Positions 47,391-59,829 of a stretch of DNA of 64,000 nt are shown here, in pieces; the stretch's first letter is position 1, and each line of letters starts with the position of its first letter. The notes below the pieces were generated by a model. That model ran no database searches. It was not told where the DNA came from and saw only the letters and a program-made list of their open reading frames with translations. The stretch is from contig NC_081412.1 of assembly GCF_030272615.1 (NCBI RefSeq), forward strand, positions 540,043,335 through 540,107,334, written 5' to 3'. A program made the position numbers and the translations under genes. Source of the DNA: Cryptomeria japonica. Lineage: Eukaryota > Streptophyta > Pinopsida > Cupressales > Cupressaceae.

Positions 47391-50300
47391 TTATTTTTTA
47401 ACATTATATATGTTTTTGTAGGCTATCATATTCTTTTCTTGAAGGGGTAAAAGCACAAAACTGTGTCACGTTTCAAGCTAACTTATCAGCACAAGTAAAT
47501 TTAAGTAATTGTAACTAAAAATTAATTTTAGTCAAACATATGGTCTATATAGATTCAGTATAGCTAAGTTGTATATGGGCCACAACTTTTCCAATTGGAA
47601 ATGTCTACTAAATGTATATTTTATACCACTTTGGGTCTAATTACCAAATTTTTTTAAAAAAAAAAAAACTGATGTTTCAGCAACTCCTACTCATATAAAT
47701 AATTTTTATTTTGAAATGTAAAATTACCCTTTTATAGATCGATAAGTGAATTTTACAAAATATTTTTTTAAATATTTTAATTAGTTTTTTATATTTTATT
47801 TTTATTGAAATAGATCATCAGTACTAAAATATAAGGTTGATTATCTTGTCAAGGAAAAATACTAAAATTTATTTTCAATTTTTGAAAGAATATGATGCAG
47901 TAGAGAAAAGAATCTATGTCAATATGATATAATTCTTTTCTAATCTGGATGAATAATTAAGAAAAAAGGTGGTGGTAATTGGAAAGAGTTATATTTCAAC
48001 ACACACAACTTTTCAAATTTATTGAAAAATATATATTTATTAAAAATAGTAAAAAATATATCCATGCACTAATGTTTCAAGTTATCAATATACACAAAAT
48101 AATTGAATAAAAAAGGTAAAATTTAGTAAATAAAGTGTGGCAGCTTGTGTAACTTCAATTTCAGCATTTTATCAGCAACTAAATTATAGTGTTTACTTTA
48201 TAAAAAAAGCACATTCAAATAATTTTTTAATTTTTTGTTAAAATTACAAACATAAAATAGACAAAAGAATATAAATTTTATTAGTTTACATCATTTCAAA
48301 ATTCAAAACAAATATTTCACTTTCTATCAATTTAATTTAAAAAGTTGAATCAACATTAGCCATTTCCTTTATAAAAGTGTGACACAACTTTGTACATTTA
48401 CTCTGGAGCACTCTTCACCTTTTTTTATGCTTGTTAAAGTTGTGTCCTTGGTGGGCATATAGGTAGATGGCATTGTATTGAGATGAGGAATTCATTGCCT
48501 CTTGTTGTACAATCATGGTTTGGGCTCATTATGATCTAGTATGTATGAGAGATGAGAAATATTTTTTATATATTTCGTTTGCTCTAGATGTATTTTCATC
48601 ATAGTTCACATTTTTGAGTTTTGGCAAATGTAATTTCTATCATTTCTCCTCTATTTGATGGATTGGCAAGTCTATAAAGTAGGCATGCCATGTTGTTTTA
48701 TCTCTATTTTTCATTTTGGGTTTCAAAAGTTTCAATTTGTGGTTTGTCGATTTGTGATGAAGTATAAATAGGTCAATAAGAGGATATCCATTCATTCAAA
48801 AAATAGAATTTTCACACATCTGGTGCATTTCAAGATTGTGCATCTTCTAGACAAGGATAATGGGGCTATGAAAATCATGGCACTGTGGTAGTTGTGGTTG
48901 CTTCATCTTTGGCAAGTGGGCACATGGTGGATAAATTGGTATATGAAAGAATGGAAGAAATTATCCCAAGTGATGAAGGTTAAAATACAAAAAATTGTCT
49001 AAGTTTTTGTTCTCTACTTTCTCGTATCTTCCTTTAACTGTTAGCTATATGTGGTTTATAGTTTATGGTTTTTTCGTCCTTTTTGTAAGCTAAATGTAAT
49101 ATGGCCAAACTGGATCTCTATGAGTCTGCATATGTTTGAATCTAAGCGACTCTTTCACATCATGTTTTTGTAGGTTGTTTATGTTTGTACAGAGTTTATT
49201 GGTGGGTAGAATGGGCTTAAGTCTAGTTTTGTTGGCTCAAGTTGTATCTATCTCTTATATATGTACTTCAGATTTATATACTAATATATTTCAAGCTTTG
49301 TGTCTTTTATCTAGAAAAGAAAAATTAATATATTAATTTTTCTGATGCAAAAAAATTAATAAATAAATGTTAAATTAATTTTTAGTATTTTAGTGTTGGT
49401 TTTTGGAAGTTTCCTTGGTATCTAGTGGCCTTGTAATGGAACTATGGAAATTTATTGATTGCTTATGGTTGTTCTTTATGACAATTGCTAAAATGTATTA
49501 TTTCTATTTTATGTAAGTTTCCTCCATGTCAATTAGTGGGATTTGGATGCTCAAATTAATTTGAAATTTTAATTTCATAGATTGAAAAATTAGGGAATTT
49601 CAAAGGGCATTACAAATTGGTTTTCAGTTTCAACTTTGTCTTGTTTCTTTAGTGGTTGCTAAACAAGCAAAGAAGGGAGGAGATGTTCAAATTTTTTAGG
49701 CAATCTAAGTATGGGACTAAGAGGATTACTATGTGATCTAAGGATGTGATTCAGAGGGTTTCCAAAGAGTAATCTCATAAGGAGATTACCCATGATATGT
49801 AGAACAGTTGCAATTTATTCTAGTTTTCTTGATTTGGCTTGTAGGAGGGTTTATAACACTTTATTGAGTGTTGCAAAAGTTTGTGAGGGGTTTGAGGCCA
49901 TGTCTTTTCTAATATTTTAGTTTATTTACTATTATTAATATTTTTTAAGTATTTTAATCTGGGTTTGGAGAATTTTTAATTTGTTGCCTAGTAGTTCAAG
50001 GTATTTTTGGCACTTTTTGTGCACACTATTTAGAGTGAATTTTTAGTACAAGTTTTTGTGCATATTAAGATGATGATAATATCTGTGTACTTTGTAAAAA
50101 AAATTAAAAGTAAATAGAATTTTTTGTTTATGGTGTTCAGAAACAATTTGGGTTTTAATCTCTCTACTCATGTAACATTGTTTGGATGAATTTTTAATGG
50201 AAGAATAGAATAAATTTCAAATATTATTTATTTATGATTGAATAGATAATAAATTGGTTTAATTTCTTTTTCCTTGTTAGAAAGATAATTAAAATTACAT

Positions 50301-51303
50301 AATTTATAATTTGGGGACATCATAGTGGTATCAAAGACAAGAATACCAACTTATAGGGTTCTAGGTAGCTGGTTATGGATGGTTTCTTCCAATCTATGTT
50401 CTAGATTTGGAAAACTGATTTGTTAGTTTACAAAAAATTAGGTTGGTGTGTTGAATGATTGATGAAATCCTTGAGTACTAATTTAGTTCAAACATTTTAT
50501 GAATATGAAAATTTCACGGGGAGACATTTGATTAAAAGAGGAGAGGTCATGAAAATATTTGAGTTTTTGAGGCCCAACCACTACACCAAAAGACTACCAT
50601 AGTGGTGAGAGTGGCACCAACAAGAATTAAGGGTGACCCAATAGCATTATCAAAAAAGTTCTAAAAAGAAGTACGAGTGTGAGGGAATGTCATTCAAAAA
50701 TATATTTTAAAGAACAAGAGTGAAGTATGGAGAAAGTAGTGAGATGGGGAATTACTAGGGTCGTCAAATGTTTTAAATTAATGAATAAGTAGTAGTAGTA
50801 ATGAGTTTTAAAAAATTATGACATTGTAAATAGTGAAAGTGAAGAATATACCATGCACTATCTATTAAAAGAATTTATAAAAAGCTATGGATAATGATCT
50901 AGAAAGATATTTCTCAAATATACTCTCAAGTGTATGTTTCTTAATGAGGATATAAGAATATATACTCATGCAAATATTGTAGATATACACCATTCATGGT
51001 TCATAGATAAGGAAAAAAACATAAATAACAACAATAATGGAAAGAACTTAATAAATTACAAAAAAAAGTTTGGAGTATACAATAAATGGTTCAAATTAAT
51101 TTCTAAACTTTAGGAAGAATTAAAGTGGATAAAAATTATCATTTTGATTTCATTTACCTTGATTCATTGCATCATACTACAAATAATGTTATTAAAATAG
51201 TCACAAATTTAAGATATAGAATATTGAAAATAAATAAGCTGAATATTAATAGGAGTAGCAAATGCAGTGTTTAGTAGTTGTAATAGTGAACATATTGTTT
51301 GCA
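47391..51303. other. Long AT-rich non-coding stretch
   Basis: No supported frame, repeat array or element end in 3.9 kb. The frames present are short and full of low-complexity sequence. The stretch separates the LINE from the LRR pseudogene; the TIR and nucleotide-binding parts that should precede the LRR are not here. Confidence 0.5.
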
Positions 51304-52552
51304 GAGGCTCAATCAAATTAAAGGAATTTGGCCTGATGGTGGGGAGACTGAACGTGCGTACGAAGTTGAAGAGAACAACTTTTTTTCAATGAAAAAATCT
51401 TTGGGAGTTCTGACCTTGGGGAACAAGATAAACGTATCACGATCAAGCCAAAAGACACTAGAATTTGAAGAACTGAGATTTCTCCGACTAGGAGGCGACA
51501 TCTCTGGTTTGTGGCCAGTGAATTTATAGTCTTTTGAAAAGCTGGCTGTGTTCCATGGCCCTGTCTTTAAGGCTGGTGTTACTTTGTGTAAGGCAAGTCC
51601 TTCACCATTTCATTTAATTTATTATGCTTAATTGCTTATTTAGATTTGGGAAAACTTTCTAAGAATTGAATCACAATACGGATACAGTTACCCAAGAAGT
51701 TGCGGATAATGAAAGCCACTGCAGAGTCTGAAGAATCTGCAAAGTCACAGGAGTCCATGCCTGCCAAAGTCATCCAAAATTCTTTCTTGGAAGAACTGAA
51801 AAGTCTCCAGAGATTACCCGAATGGCTTGGTCACTTAACTGGCCTCAAGGTTTTGATATTAGATGAATGGGATAAAATGCAGGAGCTGTCTGAGCAGATA
51901 TGTGGACGGACTTCATTAAGTAAACTGAGTATCTGTGGTGGCATTTCTTTGCAGAATCTGCCAAAATCGTTTGGGCAATTAAGGTCTCTACAGGAGCTGA
52001 TCTTAACAAGGTGCAAGCAATTGGAAAAATTGCCCTCAACTTTCGGAGACCTGAGTTCTCTAAAACAGTTGAATCTAGCAGAGTGTGTTATCTTAAAAGA
52101 ACTTCCTTCAACCTTTGGAAAATTAAGCTCTTTGGAGGTTTTAAATTTAGAGAACTGTAGGAAATTGGAAGCATTGCCTTCTAGCTTTGGGAAATTGGAA
52201 GGATTGCCTTCTAGCTTTGGACCTTAGCTCTTTAGTAGAGTTAAAATTGTCTGGATGTCTGGAAGTAAAGGAATTGCCTGTTAGCTTTAGGCAGTTTGTT
52301 TCCCTAACACATTTAGATTTAAGTAGTTGCGTGAAATTGAAATCCTTGCGTTCCAGCGTAGGAGAACTTAGGTCACTGAAGTGTTTGAACTTATCGGCTT
52401 GCTTTTTGTTAGAGAAATTACCTTCTAACATTGACAATCTTCCATTTTTAACACAACTGGATTTAAGACGATGTGAAAGAATGTCCTCAATTTTCTGCTG
52501 CAAAACAAAGAAATCAGCGGCTCACCATCTGGCTTCCAAGCCAGCAAAGTAA
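51304..52552 (+). pseudogene. Leucine-rich-repeat fragment of a TIR-NBS-LRR-type resistance gene
   Basis: A first piece (from a plausible acceptor TTTGCAG at 51303; TLEFEELRFLRLGGDISGLW) ends in a stop at 51527. A second piece from about 51700 carries about eight 23-25-residue LRRs of the form L-x-x-L-P-x-x-x-G-x-L-x-S-L-x-x-L-x-L (PSTFGDLSSLKQLNLAECVI). A 30-bp direct duplication at 52158-52217 (KLEALPSSFG, KLEGLPSSFG) replaces a full repeat, and two bases are missing near 52218, shifting the frame; LRRs resume as LSSLVELKLSGCLEVKELP. It ends at TAA 52550-52552. In intact family members the LRR senses pathogen proteins. Without TIR and NBS this is a relic, or the end of a distant upstream gene. 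Confidence 0.8.
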
Positions 52553-52891
52553 CAACGATGCATAACGTACGATATAAGACATGAAATTATTCTATTGTTT
52601 TCATTACATTTTTGGAATACATTATTTTATATATAGATTTTTTAATATAATTGAAACTTATAACTATCTATAAATAAATAACTAATTAAACTAAAGTTCA
52701 TTATCCTTCACTCTCCCTAGAGAAAAAATGGTCATTATTTCATCCTTTGTCCCTCATAATACGTATTTTGAAAAAAATCTCCAAAATATGTGTTGCACCA
52801 CTTTCATGACTTAGGGCTTCTCTCTAGCCATCTCCCAAAAAACGGTGAATCTACATTCTCCAATCATTGATGCAATCACTATAGAATCAAG

Positions 52892-53069
52892 GATGATCAA
52901 CCTACAAGTGACCATTGTGAGTCATTGTCCTGGTGCTCACTCCAATATAAGATGATCAAACTATAGTTGGCCATCACAAGTCACTCTATTGATGCCCACC
53001 TAGTCAAACATTATCAAACTATCGTTGATCATTGTGAGTCACTCTACTAGTGCCCATTCTAAATTATGA
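52892..53069. repeat. 59-bp tandem repeat, 3 copies
   Basis: GATGATCAA-CTA starts copies at 52892, 52951 and about 53010; each contains CAT(T/C)(G/A)TGAGTCA and a GTGC/ATGCCCA motif. Diverged. Confidence 0.8.
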
Positions 53070-53080
53070 CCATACATAGT

Positions 53081-53158
53081 TATCTCTTCTCTCTTTGCAA
53101 TTTAAAAACTCTAGAAGTAGTATCTCTTCTCTCTTTGCAATTTCAAAACTCTAGAAGC
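53081..53158. repeat. 40-bp tandem duplication
   Basis: TATCTCTTCTCTCTTTGCAA starts at 53081 and 53121, followed by ACTCTAGAAG in both. Confidence 0.9.
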
Positions 53159-54503
53159 TACAAGCTCAATAATCCCAAGACATGTCTAACAGTCTATCTA
53201 GAAATATATGGTATATAGCACAAAATAATGTCCATTTATCTTAAAGATTAATGTGCAACTAATTTAGTGAGAAAAATGATGCATTGGAAAAGTAAATCTA
53301 CACACATAAAAAGGTTAAATTGATTTCAATATAATGTCCTTGATTAATAATTGGAGCTACAAAAATATGGTTTGGATAACAAATACTGTCAAAACAAATT
53401 ATTCAAACCTAAAAAATGAACAATATTTCACTTGGGTAAAGGAGCTAAAAAATAGCATAGAGGTAAAAAAAAAAAAATTAAAAATTAATGACAAAATTTT
53501 CACTCATTAGTATAGGCTATACTTTTCTTATAGATGTGACACTTTATGTTTAGGTCCATAAAATGGACATACGCATATGAGAAATAAGCTCGATTTTATA
53601 AAATTGCTTGGGGGGGTTATTATGTGGATATTAGGATAACTCAAGACATTAATATAAAAAAAAAAAAAAAGATAAATAAAGGTGTTATGATGAAAATTAT
53701 GTTGGATGTGTAAGAAAGCATAAGAACTACTTTATTGACAAAGGTGTTAAACTATTGCTAGGCCTAGAAAACTTGGTGAAAGCCTACAAAATGAAGTTTT
53801 GGAGGCTAGAAAAAGGATTAGGGTGCTAGATAAACTATTTTAATGACCTTCTCATACAAAAGCACAAGATTAGAGACATAAAAGCTTTGATTAAATGACA
53901 AAAATAGAGTTTGCAAGTATGAAAAAGTCGAGTTGACATAAAAGTTGCATTAGAAATAAACTATGGAAGTGTTAAATTATAAAAGTTCCACCCCAGAATT
54001 TAGTATTATTTTTAATTTATGCAAATAGATAATCAAACTGTGCCAACTTCTGGCCTTTATGATTATTTGGTTATGTTTCTGATTCAATTATAATTTATGT
54101 CATTAGAGTAAGACTTGAGATATGCATTTGTACAAGCTTTTATGAGGTTAGGCATAACTTTTGTTGGTTTAATCATGTCTCAAACTCCTTTAATGTGTTG
54201 ATTGTTGTGTTTAATTCATATTATGCTTGGAGTGAATCTTAGTATTTTGGTTGTTTCAGTTATTGAATTATCAAGCCCTTAGATTGTGCATTTAATGTAT
54301 GATTTTTTGTGCTTTGAATGGTTAAAATTTTAAATCTCTAGCGCAACGCCTTAGTTAATTTACTTTTAGCAATTCCTTCCCCTTTTCCCTTTTCAAATCA
54401 AGAGTCGACTTCTAAAATCTTGGAGGTCGTCCAGTGAAGAACAATAGTTTTCAGACTCACTGAACTTCCCATAAGGTTGTTGTTCTGAAAGAAATTTTAG
54501 GCA

Positions 54504-54640
54504 TCAACATATACATGTATGTGTGTGTACATATATATGTATATATGTATACATATACATATATATGTACACACATATATGTATATGTATATGTATGTGT
54601 GTGTGTGTACATACATCCATACATGCATGCATGCATATAA
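54504..54640. repeat. Compound TATG/ACAT microsatellite with a 54-bp inverted repeat
   Basis: Alternating purine-pyrimidine sequence. 54522-54575 (TGTGTGTACATATATATGTA ... to ...GTACACACA) is nearly its own reverse complement and could form a hairpin or cruciform. Confidence 0.85.
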
Positions 54641-55350
54641 ATATCTTAATAAATAAATTCAATAGAAATACTTCAAACACTAATTACGCTTAAGGCATGC
54701 CTTATCTATAATGGACAACTTGGTTTTCCTGATCAATGGTTGAGTCTATTTCCTAAGCATTCAAGAGGATTGAAGTAATCTTACCCGTTCATTTTCTTGC
54801 TAGTAAACTTCCACTCCTTTCTTGAGGAGGGTAAAGCTTTCCACTTGATCCCCTCATCGCCCTTTTATCCACATTACAATAACAATAAGTCAGCTCAATC
54901 TGATTACATATCCATATGCAGACCTAAACAAATTGATCATAATCTTCACACATATCGACTCAACCACTTCAGACTATAAACCAATTACTAAAATCATCCC
55001 AAAGATTATGCATAACACACTACACCAAAATAACCCTGTTCTTCTTGAAATATTGGATACCGAATCTTCTATCTTGCATGAGAATCAATACCGAAGGCTA
55101 AGATTGTGAATTAAGTTCTCTCGAACATCCAATCAACTAACTCTTCCTCCACAACCAAAAATATGCAAACAAGATTGAGATCTTCTCAATGTACCCATAC
55201 TTTGTATTCCACCTTCTAGACCTAAGCAAAATGAATATAAAACTTTTGGTAGAATGATTCTATATATACCAGATGTGATCTTTGATCTGAGTTGCCATCA
55301 ATGATAACCCTGAAATATTCCTCATGCACTAATCTCTATCAGTATAGTGT
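54641..55350. other. Non-coding, nothing recognised
   Basis: The 60-codon frame at 54797-54979 shows no domain. May belong to the leader of the gypsy-like remnant that follows. Confidence 0.4.
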
Positions 55351-55445
55351 CTCTTGCCAACGAGTTCTACCCTTCATGGTTCTATAAAGTTTGTTTCTAT
55401 CAATCAAGAAGTTACAATCAAGGTTGATCCTAACGTTATGCATTT

Positions 55446-56270
55446 ATGTCAACAGCTAGTCATGCCTCGGTTACACCTACCTTTCAAAACTTTATTCCAT
55501 CTTTATCTTCTAATATGCCAACAACTATTCCCTTGGACCCTCCTAAAGAGGAAACCCATGAGAAGGTTGTTCCTAAAGAAGATCCTCCTAAAGTAGAAAG
55601 TCCTAAGTCTACTCCTACTCCATCTCCTTCTTCTCAATCAAATGCATTTATTGGTGATGATTGGGGTTCCTTAGACTTTACAAGCTCCTTCATTGGATAA
55701 TATAAATTCAACCCTATCCACCTTAACTTTCCAAAAGTATCATTCACACTCACTATCAAAGATGATTACTTGTATGTATCGCGGGATCATGGGAACACCA
55801 TTGGCTACACCATTAAAGGTGATCCTCCCCCTTTGGAGGAGTTACAATCACGTTATGGTCCAGAATTCAATATTTCTTCCAAGTATGGATACAAAGGAAA
55901 TGGTCTTGGGTACATGGGTTTAGGAGTTAAGATCCCTTTGGAATCGAGATTACACTCTTTTACAGTCGTTTTAGGTTACAAAGATTCTCCTTTTTCTTCA
56001 TCCCCTTCATTCAATAATGTTCCTATGTCTTCTTCTTCTTGTGAGTAGTCAAACTCTTCTCCCCAAGAGAAAGAGTTGCTTCCTTCTCCTCGTCCTTTAT
56101 TTGATCAAGAGCTTATTTTGCTGCAACTTCTTAAAGCCTGCTTGATTTCTCTTCCTCCTCCGAAGTTTCATAAGGATAATAAAGAAAAACATTCTTTTTG
56201 TGCATACCATCAAGTGCTTGGCCATTCCACAAGTGAATGTCGATACAACAACTTCATCAATTGTGTGTCA
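55446..56270 (+). pseudogene. gag-like protein with G-patch-like motif and single zinc finger
   Basis: One frame from ATG 55446 with stops at 55698 and 56046. It has a Pro/Ser/Glu-rich N-terminus (PSPSSQSNAFIGDD), then DPPPLEELQSRYGPEFNI, then a Gly-rich segment GYKGNGLGYMGLGVKIPLES resembling the G-patch-like region that plant gypsy proteins carry near gag-protease, then HSFCAYHQVLGHSTSECR, the short C-x-x-H...GH...C finger of many plant gypsy gags. Several Q or E codons have become stops. The family is reasonably clear; the exact lineage is not. Confidence 0.6.
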
Positions 56271-56510
56271 TTAATTCTTCATCTATTAATGCACTTTCTT
56301 CTTCTTTGCACAACAAGTGATATCGAGGTTTACCTATATCCTGTTCTTTTACACATTCCATTTATTTATGCATTCTTATCATATCTCTTTTTCACCTATA
56401 GAGGTGCATGTCTATCTCTCACCTATTGCGATGACCATCTTTTTTTTCACACAATGTGGTGAGTATCCATCTTTTCCCTCTGTGGCTCTTATTAAAATTG
56501 ATCTTATCTA

Positions 56511-56641
56511 TAGTGGCTTTCCTTCATAGCGAGGTTGGTCTGACATAGCATCTATTTATCTCTATCAATAGTGGCTTTCCTTCGTAGCAAGGTTGGTTCT
56601 ACTTATCTTTTGGTAGTGGCTTTCCTTCATAGCGAGGTTGG
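56511..56641. repeat. 28-bp motif repeated three times
   Basis: TAGTGGCTTTCCTTCATAGC + GAGGTTGG at 56511-56538, 56569-56596 (two changes) and 56614-56641, spaced 58 and 45 bases apart, with unrelated spacers. Confidence 0.92.
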
Positions 56642-57226
56642 CGCTACTAATCTTTGATCACCTGGCATAACACAACTTGCTAGAATATGATCTATCTTTT
56701 AATCATTACCATCTACATGATCGCTAGCTACATAGTAAGCTAGTGTCTGGGTCATGTACTATCTCTTCGACATTGATTGTTTCTCTGAATTTTGTGTGCA
56801 TTCTTATTTGAAGTAATTGGTGCTTGCATTGTTCTCTCCCTTTTATAATTCCTCTATGTGTGGTTTCTTGTATTTTAGGGATGATGCATAGTATTGAGAC
56901 AACCTTTTACATCGAGGTCTCTTTCACTTTGTTGACTCAAATATTTTAGTTTGTTATGTGCTTTCATGTGTTTTCTATCCATATTCTTAGCTATATATAT
57001 CATGATCTAACCCCATCACCTTGGGAATTTTCACTTTCTAACCTTGTCTTATACAAATTTTTCTATCTAATGCATTTGTTTTGTAGGTCTTTAGCTTGGG
57101 GACATGCTTCCTTGGCTCGAAGATTTGCTCACTTCTTCTACAATATCCTTTTGGCATCATGATGTTATTTTATGTTCTAGTAAATTTCCTTTAGCGTGCA
57201 TATTCATGTTGATTCATAAGCCCGCT
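56642..57226 (+). other. 3' untranslated part of the gypsy-like remnant
   Basis: T-rich, no frame supported; leads to the polypurine tract at 57227. Confidence 0.4.
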
Positions 57227-57241
57227 AAAGTGGGGGCAAAA

Positions 57242-58325
57242 TATAGAGTCAAAAATTGCATACCCCTTTGTAATTCCACCTTTGCAACCACTTTAGTGTC
57301 CATTCCCCTAGCATTTGAGTAGGCTCATTTTAGCCCTTGCATCAGCCTTTTCCCTCTCAGGATGCTCAAGTTTCCCTTTAGTAGCTATCCTTCAACTTTT
57401 GTTTCATGTTAGATGTGTATTTCTCTTACTACTTGTCATTTTTTAGCATGATTTGTCTAGACGTTTTTTAGCATGATTTGTCTAGACACTAGCGTGTCGT
57501 GCAGACATCCATGCATCGCGCATTCTTCCCATGACATCTTAACGTTCAAATGTCGATTATGCGCATTTCAACACTTGTCAACTATCTTGGTTGGTGGAAA
57601 TGACTCAAAATCTTCTAAACGGCTCTCTAGCCTCCTCTTTCACTCTAATTCTCTCATTTTAAATCCATCTTTTCTATTTCTTTTGATCTCTTTAATTCCT
57701 CCATACAATCTCTCTAGTTCTCTTGGCTCTCACAGATTTCTCTTGCTCTCTCGCTTGATACAAGAGTCTCTAGTTTGCTACAACACTCTTAACCTCTTAC
57801 AATAATCTAAGTTTGCAACTCTCTTGGCTTTATCAAGCCTCTTTGGTAATATATTTCTATCATTCTATCTATCTCATCTTTGAGCATCTTGGGATTTATC
57901 ACATCCCCTATCTATTTGATCATTTTATCATTCTAGTTATTTATCTTTTGGTCTATCTATCTATTTGGGTTGTCCATGGAGACCTGGAAACACCAAAACA
58001 GGGGTATGAATGAGGAAGACTCCAAAACACAACCCCCAACATTTTTTCGTTCTTTGTGTGTGTGTAGGTTCGTGTTTGTGAGGAGCTTACTCAACAAGAA
58101 GCTTCATAGCTCATACCTCTTCTATATTTATCTTTTGCCTTATCTTTCATCCTTTTATTTTTAATATCTTTCTTGCATTTTTTAAATAGATTACTTTTTG
58201 TGCATCCGTACGAACATTAGCATCCTTTTGTATAGCTCTTTGTCTCTATCTATACAGGACGCTAGCGCATCGCGTTGTTGTCCCAGACACATGTGCTTGT
58301 CATGTTTGATAGTTCTGATACTTAA
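57242..58325 (+). repeat. Probable 3' LTR of gypsy-like remnant, truncated by copia insertion
   Basis: Starts right after the polypurine tract. It contains a 24-bp duplication (TTTTTAGCATGATTTGTCTA near 57439 and 57463) and pyrimidine-rich sequence. No second copy is in the window, so this rests on position. Confidence 0.4.
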
Positions 58326-59829
58326 TGTAAGTACAGATCCAATAGCTAACAAGATGAGAGGGGGGGTGAATCATACAAACTTAATCTTCCATAAAAACAA
58401 TAGATTCAACCTCGGTAACATATACTTCAGTAATATAACCAAAACTGCTAAACATGCAAACTCAAAAGCATATAAACATCATAACACTCATAACACCAGA
58501 TTTAACGTGGAAATCCAAATAGGGAAAAACCATTGTGGGATTTCGGACCCACTAAGAAATATACTCTTCTAGAGTATGCTCAATTAAAAGCAAATCCTGT
58601 TAAAGATTACAAACACATTGCTAGATGTGACCCAGTTAAGGGATTTCCCTCAGATCTGTTAGGATCTTCACCTTGTTAGAAGTGACCTTGTTAAAGGATT
58701 TCAAAAACTCAATCAGAATGTCACCTTGCTAGAGGGTTTTACAAATAAGATTGTTAAGTCCACTTAGTTAAGAGATTTTCTGTCACTTCACAAAATAATA
58801 GTAATAAAAATCTATCTGCAACTTCGCATCTAAAATGCTAAAGCAGATTCTTATTTACTCAAAATAATAGGACTTATCTTGTCCATCTGCTAGGCTCTAT
58901 ACTCTATTATTCAAACAGGTCTTCAAGCTTATGTGCTCGGTAATCACTATGTAGCATCCTTGTGCATACATTTGCCCACATACATTGTTTATCAAGAGTT
59001 CCTTATTTATAAACAATTTGCTAACCGCTTAATCTCCTTGATCACATTTCCCATGATCAATCATAGCCATCAGATCTTCAAACTTTGACCAGGTTCAATG
59101 TATCCTTCGATCTGAAAAACATTTTACCCCGCCTTAGAACTTGCATACATTTCTTGGAACTTGTGCTAGGGTATTGCAGTTCAATCTGAGCTGTAGATCT
59201 TCCTGCCTATTTTCCTTTGCCATAGATTCTTTAACAAACTTCATGCATGGCATAGCAATCATTTAATCATAGCCAGCTCATCAGCTTCCTTCATTAAATA
59301 ACGCTTTTATTCATTCAATGCATTTCGTTACTACTCGGTTGCAACTTGGTAAATACTAAACTTCACTCGGTAGACATTCTGCCTTCATTAACCGATAGCG
59401 ATAACCTTAGGGTTTACCGACAAGGTTCTTTGCTCGATAACATAGTATAGTATTAACCTTACAATCAATAACATATGTAGGATATCAAAACAATCTAAAC
59501 ATCATGATCTCATCATTGTCTAACTCGGTAATAGTTGCCCATTGAATAACTTATTTCTCCCCTTATTCATCACATTCTTTTTGTGTCTTTTACCGACATC
59601 TTTATACTCATCAAATCATACTTTTTAAGATATGGCAACATCATACTAAATTAGAAAATCAATTTTTTGACATCAATGACAAAATAATAATATTACGGCA
59701 GTAAACATCCTTGATCAGTTATATCCATAATCATCAACAACCTTCTCAATATCCTTATTGAAATGCCAACAATCTCTCCTTGTCTGTTATAATGCCAACA
59801 ATCTCCCCTTGTCTGTTATAATGCCAACA
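58326..59829 (-). repeat. 3' LTR of copia element (about 1.5 kb)
   Basis: On the minus strand it starts TGTTGGCATT (59829, or one of two repeats at 59800 and 59771). It ends near ...CTTACA at 58326, set by comparison with the LTR end at 16609: both have GATTCACCCC-CCCTCTC about 40 bases before the end. Shared internal elements are GATG-GAAGTTGCAGATA and runs of CTAACAAGGT-like motifs. Ends are provisional. Confidence 0.7.
59762..59829. repeat. 29-bp tandem repeat over the polypurine tract/LTR junction
   Basis: AATGCCAACAATCTC(T/C)CCTT + GTCTGTTAT at 59762-59790 and 59791-59819, and a third start at 59820. On the minus strand each copy is a purine tract followed by TGTTGGCATT. Confidence 0.9.

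Larger units (their letters stand above)
52553..54503. other. Non-coding with two small tandem repeats
   Basis: No frame of note. Repeats at 52892-53069 and 53081-53158 are listed separately. A short segment at 54370-54450 (AAGAGTCGACTTCTAAAATC) weakly resembles the LTR at 14985-15030. Confidence 0.5.
55350..58325 (+). mobile_element. Gypsy-like element, 3' part (gag remnant, polypurine tract, probable LTR)
   Basis: A gag-like frame (55446-56270), a spacer with a 28-bp triple repeat, a polypurine tract (AAAGTGGGGGCAAAA at 57227-57241) and then about 1 kb resembling an LTR, cut at 58325 by the minus-strand copia. No polymerase motif is present, so it may be a gag-only or internally deleted copy. 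The left end is not defined. Confidence 0.5.

Noticed and set aside
54360-54450. Possible third copy of the LTR at 14202-15131
   Set aside because: Only about 30 bases (AAGAGT-GACTTCTAAAA) look alike; too short to claim.
56511-56641. CRISPR-like array
   Set aside because: Only three copies, unequal spacers, plant retroelement context.
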